Assembly: GCA_015680685.1 (NCBI GenBank)
Contig: MNCI01004867.1
Coordinates: 78,452 to 142,451, forward strand
Length of the DNA: 64,000 nt
Origin: Gnetum montanum
Taxonomy: Eukaryota; Streptophyta; Gnetopsida; Gnetales; Gnetaceae
Reading direction: 5' to 3'
Shown in pieces: positions 1 to 9,958 of the stretch (the first letter of the stretch is position 1; each line of letters begins with the position of its first letter). Under the pieces are notes generated by a model. The model saw only the letters and a list, made by a program, of their open reading frames with translations. It was not told the origin of the DNA and searched no databases. Position numbers and translations under genes: made by a program.

Positions 1-59
1 GATCGTCGGTCAACTAGCTCACTCTATGGTCATCTTGAGTGCGCGTTGCACCCTGCCTC

Positions 60-560
60 GTGCAGTGTAGATCGATCGCCTAGATGGTCCCTCAGGGACC
101 CTGTGAGACATAAAACCTGCCTGATTGCTAGTTAACTTGCCCATCCTACAGTTGTCTCGCCTACGTTCTATACCTCCTCCCATGTAGTACAGAACGGTCG
201 CCTCGACGGTCCCTCTGGGATCCCGCGAGATAAAAAATTTACCTAGTCGCTAGTTAATTTGCTCGTCTTACGATAGTCTCGTGTGCCTTCCACACCTCGA
301 CTTGCATTAGCGCAGACTCGACACCCTTTGTGGTTGTTTGCGTGTTGTGTGATGTGGATCGGTCACCTCGACGGTTCCTCCAGAACCCTACGAGATAATA
401 GACCCTCGGATGACGATTTAACTTGCTTCTTCTATAGTAGTCGCGCATGCGTCCTGTGCCCTAGCCAGCACAGGCGAAAGCGTGACACCCTTTGAGGTTG
501 TTTCCATCTAGTGTTGCGCAAATCGGTCGCCTCGACAGTCCCTTCGGGATCTTGCAGGAC
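60..560 (+). repeat. degenerate tandem repeats in the gypsy leader
   Basis: A block like CGGTCGCCTCGACGGTCCCT recurs near 71, 194, 360 and 525, each time followed by a purine-rich GAGATA or GGACGA stretch. Spacing is about 120-165 bases, so this is a diverged array of about four units. It lies upstream of the gag start at 643 and has no convincing ORF of its own. Confidence 0.7.
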
Positions 561-642
561 GAAAAGCTACTCGTTTTCATTTTATTTAATCCTTCTGTTC
601 TTCTGCATTTTCTAGCATTTTCGCATAATCACTTGCTTAATG

Positions 643-3504
643 ATGACTTCTGCTACCACCGTTGTCGATATCTCCAACATGGAGGTGCCCTTCACAGCCT
701 GAGGCACTACTGGTGCCGAACAACAGTTGAATCCAACACCAGAAGCACGCCGGTCCCTCAGAATCCAAAACCGAGGACCTGAGGGCTTGGCCCAGCAACA
801 CGAGCATTACAATTTCCTTTGCGCGAAGGTACAGGCTAACCTGCCCTTAGATTTACACGAACTCGAAGAAAAACGTAGCTTCGAGTTCGCTTACTGCAAC
901 GAGGAGGAATTCGTTCCTAACCAGGGCATTTCCCTGCCTCTGACACCAGCAAACCAAAGGCTCCTAGATCAACTAATCCAGTTGACAAGGCTTAGGGGGC
1001 AACAAGACACAGCGTCCAACTAGGATGACATCTTTCAAGATGGACAGGAGGAACTCGATTCCCAATCTGACGAGGAAGACCCGGCCAACCCCATTCCTGT
1101 CCCGCCTACCCAGTCCTTCTGGGCCAACCCGCTGCCTGTCACCACCCCCTTCACCATCGCGCCTACGCTTCAGCAGTCTACAACTGCAACTACAGTGGGT
1201 AGCCATGCTACGTTCCCAGCACCTCATCATCCCTATCGCCTGGTTGCACCCGCAGCAACTGTGCCACCGCAAGCCATTTATCAGCACACTACCGCAATAC
1301 GCAACATACCTATCGCGGCTACTCTACCACATGTCCACATTGTACCTACTCTACAACCGCACCTAACTCCCATACCAATTCCTACATATGCGACCGTCCA
1401 ACCCACTGTGGTGGGCCCAGGCCCATCCACGTGGTGGCCTCCGTTCGCTTCTTCATCCATTTCGCAAGTGTCGCAGATGTCTCATTACACTCGCACTCAG
1501 GTCTACTCGACCCCCCAAACGGCACAACCTGACACGGGCCCATGGGGGGCCCCGCCGATGATCCAAACAACCTACCCAGCAGCTCAACCCGCTATTACGG
1601 CTCTGACGATACCAGCCACCAGATGGTGGATAACGCAAACAACACCTTTAACAGGGGCGACTTCAATGGCATAGCCGATGGGACAAATTGCCACCGTTAC
1701 CATGCCACCTGTGGGGGTTGCCTCTACAGTCCCTCAGCCGTCTACAGGATCCCCGGGTCTAGACCAAGCTTTTCAGCTTATTCAGACCCTGACCGAGGAA
1801 GTAAAACGCCTCCAAGCTATTAGGTCTGATACGGTACGAGTCATGGACTTTTACCAAGACGACCCCATCAACCCTGCAATCCCTACCTTGATACTACCAC
1901 CCGGGATGTCCCTCCTACACTTCACGAAGTACGATGGGGAAGGAGATCGCAATACACATCTCATCACTTTCTGGTCAGAGTCTTTGTTACTGCAACAATG
2001 GCCGCATACGATCATTCGCGTTTTCGCCATGTCCCTGGTCGGGAAAGCCCTAGATTGGTATCGCGCGTTGCCACGTTCATCCATTTTGACTTTGGAAGAA
2101 CTCTTGACCCAGTTTGTGACACGCTTCAAGTATAACTTGAAGCCAGAAACCACACTGGATCAACTGATGAGCATGAAGCAAGACCTGCTAGAACCAGTTT
2201 AAAAATTCATTCAACGATGGAGGGCAACCCTTAACGAAATTCGTGAACCTATTGCGGAGGCTCATTTGCTAGCTGTCTTTAAGGGTGCAATGAACGACTT
2301 CATCAAGTCAAAACTATACTACCTTGCTCCGTGTTCACTTAGTCAAGCTTTCGCCCAAACGAAAAACATACAAGACGCAGCCGAGGCAAGTAAAGACCCG
2401 GCTTATGTCACTTATAGGAATAGTTTTGCAAAGAAAGACAAAGGCAAGGCCCCAACGACCATGGTGGCTGCTGTGGCAGCTGAGGCTAAGCCCAAACACA
2501 GCAACAACGGAAATAAGAATAACAAGAAATCGACCATACCTGCAGCCAACTCAGGGTCTAAGCCGGGCCAAACATCAAAACCCGCCACCCCTGCACCCGA
2601 GACATCTGCATACACTAAACCTAATTTCGAACGTAAAGATCGTTCAAAATATACTCCACTGCCCCTCAAACCTTCAGAACTCATGAAGCAACTGTTGACA
2701 GGGGGATACATTCAACACAAGCAGATGTCAGAGGAAGCAAACATGAGGCATCGATGCTACTGTGAGCTCCTTAGAAATCCCTCTTTAGCCCTGCCCAACA
2801 AACCTCCAGTCCCTAAAGATTTTAGGCTAGACAGGTTTTGCGATTACCATCAACTATGTGGTCATACCACGGATTATTGTCTATCATTGCAAGATGACAT
2901 ACAAAGATTGATTGACCTAGGGCATTTGGTGCTAGATGAAAGTAGCCTAGTACACCCTGAAAACCAATCCATGTACGTCTATACTGATCCACTCAACGCC
3001 AACAACGTCAGTTACGTAATCAACGCCATCAGTATTGACAATGATCCCATGCCACCCTTCCAACCATTTGTGATTCGTGTGCCTCAGCGTAGTATGCACA
3101 TGCCACCAATGGCCAGTCCAAGCCCACAGTCACCCTTCATCCTGAAAGTCCCACCACGAACATCTGTCTCTACACCACCCATTGATGGAGCCGTGCAACC
3201 TCGTCCGCTAACACCTCTAGCCCCATTTGTCATTAGAACACCGGCGTCTTCGACAGCCTCCACCTCGCGCAGCAACAAACAACTTCCTCGCCCTACGACA
3301 CGAGAAACCTACGCAATGGGTGAGGTGTCGAAAAGGAACAGCGTCAAAAGCATCTCTAAGACTACACTTTTGCCCTCAAAATGCGCACCTTCGTCACCTT
3401 TGACGAAGATCAATGAAAGCACACAACTTATTACATCCTGTCACCGAAAATTTGGACCTAGGTCTAGGGCCATCTCCCCTCAGGAGATTTGTCTTCTAGG
3501 ATGA
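643..3504 (+). pseudogene. gag: gag polyprotein of the gypsy element, with in-frame stops
   Basis: Gag forms the capsid-like shell that packages element RNA. One frame runs from the ATG at 643 to 3,504, broken by stops at 700, 1021, 1672 and 2200. The first third is Pro/Thr-rich and low in complexity. The Retrotrans_gag core lies at about 1,880-2,400 (motifs LLHFTKYDGEGD, FAMSLVGKALDWYRALP and, after the 2200 stop, FIQRWRATLNEI). A Cys/His knuckle of the Tat form (FCDYHQ then CGHTTDYC) is at about 2,838-2,882. After the TGA at 3,502 the same frame continues into protease, which fits a gag-pro fusion in the ancestor. Start chosen: first ATG in the frame, just after the leader repeats. Confidence 0.85.
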
Positions 3505-4401
3505 ATCGAGGAGGAGAGTGTCAAGCACATGAGTGGGCAAGACTTCTTGAATGTCCTAACCTAAGTTGGGCAAACCCTAAAGCAAAAAAATACCATGTTA
3601 AGCCTATACGACTTAATCATGGCATCCGCCTCTCACCGCGAGGCTCTAGTCTGCATGTTAACGGCAATCCCAGTCGATGAAAACATGCCGGCAGACGAGA
3701 AAATGATCCACTCAATCATGCTCCCCTTCGCACCCATGGAGTCTGCACCTCCACTAACTTTCAGCAACAAAGCCCTTAAGGAAGATCCCAAAAAGGGCCA
3801 AGTGACTACCGCGCCTCTCTTCATTACAATTCGGGTCGGTCAATACCAAATCCGAAGGGTGCATGTTGACGATGGGGCGGCCACAAATGTCATCTCTTTG
3901 CCTATCATAGAGAAATTGGGGTTGGTTGACCAGATCAAACCAACAGCAACCGCGTGCTTGTGGTCCTTCAATGGGGCACGTGTCCTGGTAAAAGGCATAG
4001 TTCACGTAAGCTTCATAGCGGGGAATGAGCTCCCCATGGATGCAACATTCGTTGTAGTCGAAGAAATGCCCGGGTTTAACCTAATCTTGGGAAGATCGTG
4101 GTTAGCACAACTCGGGGCAGTTTCCTCACCTATACACTAGGAAATCCACTTACCATACGAGGGAAGAGAGGTGATAATCCATGGCGACGAGGTGGTAACG
4201 CAAGTAATCAGTAACCTAAACGCAGAGCAAGGTTTAGAGGTTACAACCTCTAAAGATGAAGTGTCTGTTCATGCATGCACCAACAATACAGCGGAGGGAT
4301 CAGCCCAACGAAGCAATCCCCAGGTAGAAGACGTCTGGGTGGAGTTGCCCTTTCAAGCGGAGGACAGTGGCACAAGTGAGGGCCCTAGCAAAACGCCTTG
4401 A
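3505..4401 (+). pseudogene. pro: aspartic protease of the gypsy element
   Basis: The protease would cut the gag-pol polyprotein. It lies in the same frame as gag, with stops at about 3,577 and at 4,138. The active-site region reads HVDDGAATNVISL, matching the D-x-G-A/S protease loop, and the C-terminal flap-side motif NLILGRSWL is typical of Ty3/gypsy proteases. After the 4,138 stop the frame stays open to 4,401 as a charged linker. The Tat linker to RT would follow here, but the antisense gene intervenes; RT coding only resumes near 9,960. Confidence 0.82.
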
Positions 4402-4545
4402 CCTTACATCTCTGTCAACCCATGAAAGGTCAGGAGACAGCTACGTGTAGCATAGCAGCCTTGCGACCTCTCACCCAGTCGCCATCCTCGTACATTCGTT
4501 TTCTACTAAGCCCGCTAGGGTGTCGTCTTTTCAGCACAATACAGT

Positions 4546-4629
4546 AAATGGCCCGAAATGGCCTAAAACTAACAAATGGCCCAAAATGGCCTAAAACTAA
4601 AAAACGGCCCGAAATGGCCTAAAATTAGC
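4546..4629. repeat. three 28-bp tandem repeats
   Basis: Three units of 28 bases (4,546-4,573, 4,574-4,601, 4,602-4,629) share the core AAATGGCCTAAAA with two to four differences between units. They lie about 100 bases beyond the stop codon of the antisense gene, so they would be in its 3' untranslated region, and just after the plus-strand protease linker. Confidence 0.85.
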
Positions 4630-4724
4630 ATCCCAGAGTACAAAAACTTCACATAACACACATAATAACATAAAACTAGTTTTCCTTTCTAGAATTTTCA
4701 CATTTCATTCAAAATTTTTGCCTA

Positions 4725-4922
4725 TTAGCGATGTCTGTAAATTCTTCCAACAAAAAAAATGAGAGAAGGGGGATCCGCCCTCATGTTCTCACAAGCTATC
4801 CCTGTTCGCATCGCCTTCCCATTTGTCTCTACCGCATTCACTTGCACATCGTCTGCTCCCATATTATCCCCTGTCGACACCTCATTCCTTCCCTCCATGG
4901 GCCTCACATCCTCGTTAAGAGC
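4725..4922 (-). CDS. antisense gene, last exon
   Basis: It follows an 82-base intron (5,004-4,923, acceptor GATGCAG). The frame continues in phase 0 as ALNEDVRPMEGRNEVSTGDN and ends with TAA at 4,727-4,725. Low-complexity acidic tail, no recognised domain. Confidence 0.6.
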   Translation of the reverse strand, partial: ALNEDVRPMEGRNEVSTGDNMGADDVQVNAVETNGKAMRTGIACENMRADPPSLIFFVGRIYRHR

Positions 4923-5004
4923 CTGCATCCCGAAGGATAAAGTAGTTAGTAGGGGCAACAAATGCGATAAATGACAGCTGCAGCAGAGCATCAAAGCAAC
5001 TAAC

Positions 5005-5828
5005 CTGAGGGGAGCCCATGTCCGTCACAAGAGGTATCTGGTCTAGACTAAACCTGAGATGACGTTCAATCTCCTCCATCGACATATTCACCCAAGACGT
5101 GTCGTTAGACTCAGCATTCGCAGCGGCAACCTTCTCCCTTTCCAAAGTCGTCCATCTTAGAGGTCCCGGGGAAAGGGAGGTGGTGGCAATCTCCCTTGTA
5201 GGAAGGGTCACCCCCAAATTTGGGGACTCCGTGACCTGCACCTACTCTTTGAACTTGGCATAAGCCTCAGAAGTGTCGATGGCCTTCACAAACGCCTCGT
5301 ACGAGAATGCCTCCACAGTAGCATCTTTATACAGCCTTCGATGGGTTTCATTTTCTTGCTTGTATGTATACTTGTGGTCCCTCTGGGCCTTCCCCCATTC
5401 GAAGATCTTGGCGTTGATGTCTTTCATATCTTGACACTTCTGGGCCAAAAAATTCATCTGCATCTGCTGTTTGACTATTTCGCGGGTGGATTCTACGTTC
5501 TGACAAATGACGGTCCAAAATCTGGCATGATCAACCACATCCCTTTGCAACTCCACAGGGTCGGGACTACGGTTCGCAAGCAAATCGATCCTCGACTTGA
5601 GGTTCTCCACCTTGGCAACTAGTTCCATCTCTCTCTGCTCGCTCCTATGAGCCCGTTTCCATAATTCCTTGTTGGTATGTCTACATTCCCATAGGGAGCG
5701 CGCTGAATGCAAAACGCATTTGTAAGCCTCGTCAAATATGCAACGAGGCACTTCAGTCACGTCAGACGAAAGTGTGGGCACCGCGCCAATTTCCATAGGT
5801 TGGGCCGAGTCCCATTTGAGCCGAGAAG
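5005..5828 (-). pseudogene. antisense gene, long coiled-coil exon
   Basis: Acceptor TTCTACAG ends at 5,829; donor GTTAGT starts at 5,004. The 824-base exon is open except for one TAG (5,244-5,242) after EAYAKFKE. It is rich in Glu, Lys, Arg and Gln (for example HRSEQREMELVAKVENLKSR), as expected for a coiled coil, with many conserved-looking aromatic residues. It keeps frame with both neighbouring exons. Confidence 0.65.
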
Positions 5829-5924
5829 CTGTAGAAAGTATAGCAATCATGACAACATAACATAAATTAATATGCTCTAGAGTCGTAGTGTAGCGGCATA
5901 CGAACTGTCAACACTTCTACTCAC

Positions 5925-6059
5925 CTGCACAAGGATCCGCCTGTTGAAGGCGTTTGATCATGTCATCGACAAGCCCCTGGACAAACGTAAACTTGTCAGG
6001 AATTTCAGCCCACGGCTCCGTCTGGGGCAGAGAAGGTCCTGATACATCAGCGGTAGCAC
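5925..6059 (-). CDS. antisense gene, exon with clean splice sites
   Basis: Acceptor GTAACAG ends at 6,060 and donor GTGAGT starts at 5,924. The 135-base exon encodes LPQTEPWAEIPDKFTFVQGL followed by VDDMIKRLQQADPC. The upstream intron is 73 bases (6,132-6,060). The exon ends one base into an Ala codon that is completed by the next exon, so the phase is right. Upstream, 6,525-6,133 is an acidic Glu/Gly-rich and Pro-rich stretch with less certain frame. Confidence 0.65.
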
Positions 6060-6861
6060 CTGTTACGCAATTTAGCATGACAACAATAGCCAAAGCGGAC
6101 TACAGTAGGGCACATCCAAAGCCTAAACTCACCAGTATTCGGCTGTTGCCTCGCATCATGCTAGTGCAAGACAATCGCGGTAGGTTCTGTAGAAGGCCCA
6201 GCCAGGTTCGTAGGACTACCTCAACAGCTGGTGCTTTTCCTTTCAGGAGGGCAGCGTCTTTTTTATTTTGGGAAGAGACCTCTTCGATTGTAGGAAGAGG
6301 CTCCCTAATGACAAGAGTCCCTGCCCCGGGGACAAGAGCCCCAGTATCTCTAGCTGGGGCCCTCTCTTCCAAAGCCGGGCCCCCCGTGTCTCTATTTGTC
6401 ACCCCCGGTCTGAGGGCCGACACTTCCTCGTCACCTTCTTCTTTGCCTTCTTCTTCGCCTGTTCGCAAAGGGTATACATGCAATAAGTCGAAGTTGATTA
6501 ACTCAAAATTGATACCATGCCACAAAGCATCGCTTAGCTAAGCATGAAATAGTTAGCATTCTAAACGCTCATCAATAGGGGGTTGCGTTCGCCACAACTT
6601 GAACCATAGCCACCACTCCTCTTCACAAGGGCTTTCCCTAGCAGGGGGAGGTCTCTTTCTCCACAACCCCGTAGGAACAGCCTCAGCCATAAGATGATCA
6701 CCCTGGGTCGTGTTGCCGAGTATGGTAGGGGGGGTCTCCCCTACGCTGTCCTGGCCACAAGCGCTACGAACCGTTAGACCTTTAGTCGTTACGGAAAATG
6801 AATCCCCGACCACTTCCGGAGAGCCTGGGCTTGCATGGTCCGAAAGACCTGTCGAATCCAC

Positions 6862-7615
6862 GGCTTGGGGATCTATTCACGATTCACCTCGGACCAAACC
6901 CCATCCTCTTGAACCACTAGGAACTCCGCAAAACGCTTTAAACAGCCAATATAGAAGGCGTAGTGTATGTTAGAACGGGACTCCGTTTGCTCACGGAGCC
7001 CCAAAATTTCACCCTGCAAGCCACTACACAGGAATTCGGCCCAGTTATAACGGGCCCCTTCCTCCACGACCTCCCGCATTATCCAAGCTTGCCCAAGCCC
7101 CAAGACCTTTCCTTAGGTAAGCAGCTGAGGGAATGCGCGAGCGCGAAACACTGGGTATATTCCCATCGCAGGACCGTCCTTGAGCTTTTCCATAGGGAAC
7201 CCTTTCCGCTCCTTGGTGAGCCTCAGCCACTCCTCAATATGCTGCTTATGGAGGGTCAACTCCTGCTTACCCTTCGACATCACATCGACGCCGTGATTAG
7301 GAACGCCGAACAAATCTGCAAATAGCTGGTCATTGATGTCAATGACCACTCGCACACCCCGCACGTATGTGTGAAAACGACTCACCTACCTAGAAAAGGA
7401 GTTGACCAGGGAAAGCATCTCGGCAGCAGGAATGCACGGATTCGATGCCATAAACAAATCTATAAGCTCGGTCATCTGAATTCTTTTGAGCAAGGGGCCT
7501 GGAGGTCCTCGTTCCAACCAGTTCTGGCTTGCTGATACCTCACCGTATTTGAAATAGATGTTTCCCCTTTGCCCTCTGGCGGTTACCACCGTCACTTCGC
7601 GGGGCTTCTTCGCTC
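6862..7615 (-). pseudogene. antisense gene, central conserved-looking block
   Basis: Acceptor GCTGTAG ends at 7,616. One frame runs from GAKKPREVTVVTARGQRGNI through IQMTELIDLFMASNPCIP, a TAG (7,388), RFHTYVRGVRVVIDINDQLF, a TAA (7,115), then IMREVVEEGARYNWAEFLC to a TAG (6,875). Three stops separated by long protein-like sequence in one frame indicate a once-intact coding region. After 6,870 the protein-like frame shifts (STGLSDHASPGSPEVVGD and onward to 6,553). Confidence 0.6.
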
Positions 7616-7811
7616 CTACAGCAATGATCACAAAATACTATAAAAAAAAAACAACACTCGCTTGTTAACCCACTAGGCCTATACGATGAGGGGAATAGTG
7701 GGAGTTCAGCCGCTAAGACTGCTTCGAGCGTAACTTGCTTAAAAGGTTCCCTTCACTCCTTGTCCAGCCAACCCTTCGTCCTGAAATTAGTCTAGAAAGA
7801 GACGAGCATAC

Positions 7812-7954
7812 ATAAGAGGGGATAGTACCCTTCCCCGCAAAGAGCAATCACGCCCGCTCGCAAGCTCCTGGCAGAGGCAAATTCCTGCAGGGCTAGTTGG
7901 GCCGCAGCCAATTCACCAGGTTGATCATGAACCCCGTGGTCATTAAGATGAAAC
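7812..7954 (-). pseudogene. antisense gene, third coding block
   Basis: It follows a 78-base GT-AG intron (8,032-7,955), and the frame continues across that junction from VYCVDG into FHLNDHGVHDQPGELAAAQL. The block is Ala/Leu-rich and helical-looking. A donor candidate GTATGC lies at 7,811. What joins it to the next block (7,615) is unclear: the spacer 7,811-7,616 could be intron or degenerate coding sequence. Confidence 0.45.
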
Positions 7955-8032
7955 CTGATGACAAGTGCACGCCATCAACCCTCGGTCGAACATAGCCAAT
8001 GTCACACAATAAAATAGAGGCGTAAAGCTCAC

Positions 8033-8482
8033 CCGTCAACACAGTAAACGGTCCCCTGTGGGTTCAGAAAATATGTCGCCATGTGGTGTGTGAGGTACAA
8101 CGTGTTGAAGGGATGGTAGCACTAGTATTCTGGCATGTCCCAAATCCAGACCAAGCGCCTCAACCCTATGGTATGTGGAGAAGACCCTCCTTCCGGCCTG
8201 CTTGGAGTCATGCTGTCGAGAAGATATCTCAAGACACCCCGATTTGCCCCTGGCAGCAAGGCCTCTATCACGCCAGACGCCCATGCCTCGTCCGAAGAGG
8301 ACCAAACCATAAGACTAAACTGGCTGAGGAGGAATTACAGGAAGTCTCATGCCCCATCTCTAAACCAAATCGCTCGACCTCCCAAACATATCGAAGGAGG
8401 GGGAACGTTGGCCATAGGCCCAACTACATGACACAAGACTCCTTCCAGATCCAAAACAACCAATCTAGATCTCGGCCCTACC
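8033..8482 (-). pseudogene. antisense gene, second coding block
   Basis: Candidate acceptor at 8,484-8,483 and donor GTGAGC at 8,032. The later part reads in one frame through LRRLVWIWDMPEY, a TAG, then YHPFNTLYLTHHMATYFLNP to the donor. The early part has stops in that frame, so the 5' boundary or frame is uncertain. Confidence 0.4.
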
Positions 8483-8976
8483 CTGCATAACGGAAATAGC
8501 AGATAGTGACATTAAACATGGACATAATATGTGCGCAGCGTAGCAGCGCCTAGCCGACCATAAGCAAAACATAGTACGATCCCTGTTCATCATAGCACAA
8601 CAGAGATGCAAAAGCCTAGCATAGCAAGAACATGCAGGTAACTTAGCATAGTAATAAGATGACTAATAGCATACCCAACAGGATATGCGTCGTACGTCAT
8701 ACAAGCCCCCTCCCGAAGGTTTCATGGTTCAGCAGTTTAAAGGACCTTGGTCTCACGGTCGTGGCAACAGCCACGGTAGTAATAGCCTTGCATATAACCA
8801 CAACAAGACCCTTCCACAATAGTAATGACCAAAAGAAAGCAAGACCACGACAGCGCCAAGCCAAAATAATGCAGCCACAGAAAATACCAGTAGCAAAATA
8901 AATGAGACATGAAACCAGAGTGGAAGAAGGTAGAAGGTGCAAGGAGAAAGGAACAGAAGAGATGTATAAAACTCAC

Positions 8977-9086
8977 TGGGTCAATAGCGTGTCCTCCTGC
9001 GTCGGAACGCTCGCCTGCGGCCCACGTCTCAAAGCCTTCCTCGCCTCCCCGACCTTCGCGAGCACCAACTGAGTCTTGGGAGCCAT
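8977..9086 (-). CDS. antisense gene, probable first exon
   Basis: The ATG at 9,086-9,084 opens a basic reading frame (MAPKTQLVLAKVGEARKALR at the start) that runs 110 bases into a consensus donor GTGAGT at 8,976-8,971. Without splicing the frame would stop at once with TGA inside the donor, which supports splicing. The matching acceptor is less certain; a candidate TTATGCAG ends at 8,483. Confidence 0.5.
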
Positions 9087-9955
9087 AGCCCTACTAGCAG
9101 ATTCACGACCTTCGTAGAAATTCGCCTCGATATGGATTCACACAATGACTCCACGCTCCGAGATCGTCGAAGTGCTCCGATAAGGATTATGCCCTTCTAA
9201 AGCAAAAACAGTGAAATTACCAAGATTCAACCCCTATTTATGGCAGTAAGAGAAAAATGGGAAAACTTCTTTTTTTTCTCTTCGATTAAGGCGGGGGGCG
9301 GTAGGCGGCGTAGCATGCTCGCCACAACATCACGACACTGTTGGCATTTAAACATCTGCACGCTCCAAGTCAATTACTTGCCTTCTCGAAAATAAAAGTG
9401 ACATCATAATAACTCAACTAATAATGGCCGCAATCTACAATGACGTCAAACGAAGTAATTATGCTTCTTGCATCAGCAATCATCTGGTGAGCCTCGACAT
9501 AAGGATAGCATAGTCCTTAACAGTTTCGCGCCTTCATGTCCGCATTAATCGCCCGGTATGTCTCATGCTTGCAATGCTATCTCTTTTATCGTTATTTAGC
9601 GCATCAAAACCTTGTGTGTCACAATATGGTAATCCAAAATGACACTTAAACTAGTGATTCGGCATCCATATACAACTTCGCAATTTACATCAACAATGAC
9701 TGTGTCTTCGACCATCCTAGATCCCTATGCCTGGGTGGTGACCACGACCCTAAGCAAGCGAACCACCGATCTTTACATCGCCTTATTTAGCAAGTCACAT
9801 CTCAATGTTGCTTTGTAGATTTACGTTCCGCACAATCTCTGGTGACCCTTACCTAGGCTCTCATCTTGTGGTGGCAGGTTAAGCAAGAAATGGAAACCCA
9901 CCATGTCCTATCCACGCCTCTAATATTAACAGGACCACAAGGCAAGCTCGCAAGA
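9087..9955. other. spacer between antisense gene and RT
   Basis: Besides the TATA-like box, I see no gene here. A weak plus-strand frame with a stop at 9,956 leads into the RT region from about 9,920, so the join between the antisense unit and pol lies somewhere in this stretch. No inverted terminal repeat or target-site duplication was seen around it. Confidence 0.5.
9234..9242 (-). promoter_or_regulatory. TATA-like box of the antisense gene
   Basis: The minus strand reads CCATAAATAGGG here, about 150 bases before the ATG at 9,086. A start of transcription 25-35 bases downstream would leave a leader of roughly 120 bases with no other strong feature. This is position and motif only. Confidence 0.45.
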
Positions 9956-9958
9956 TAG

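Larger units (their letters stand above)
4725..9086 (-). pseudogene. multi-exon antisense gene carried inside the gypsy element
   Basis: Function unknown. On the minus strand there is a TATA-like box (9,234-9,242), an ATG at 9,086, and a chain of coding blocks separated by short GT-AG introns of 73-96 bases, ending at a TAA at 4,727-4,725. Across the last two junctions the frame continues exactly (exons 6,059-5,925, 5,828-5,005, 4,922-4,725). The middle block (7,615-6,870) contains FHTYVRGVRVVIDINDQLF followed by ADLFGVPNHG. This loosely recalls the 'putative plant transposon protein' family (PF20167-like); I cannot confirm it. The C-terminal half is charged and likely coiled-coil. In-frame stops (7,388; 7,115; 6,875; 5,244) and a frameshift near 6,865 suggest decay. 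Antisense genes are known in some Tat elements (for example Grande in maize), but usually near the 3' end. Confidence 0.7.

Noticed and set aside
973-1287. Minus-strand ORF opposite gag
   Set aside because: Overlaps the clear plus-strand gag frame; low-complexity Arg/Gly composition; shadow.
4731-4974. Plus-strand ORFs opposite the antisense gene's last exon
   Set aside because: The minus strand has splice sites and frame continuity; the plus ORFs have no recognisable motif.
7781-7811. A 31-base intron in the antisense gene (GTATGC...TTTCAG)
   Set aside because: Too short for plant splicing; the true link between these blocks remains open.
8083-8490. Plus-strand 135-codon ORF opposite the antisense second block
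   Set aside because: No protein-family features; the minus strand has donor and acceptor signals and continues in frame downstream.
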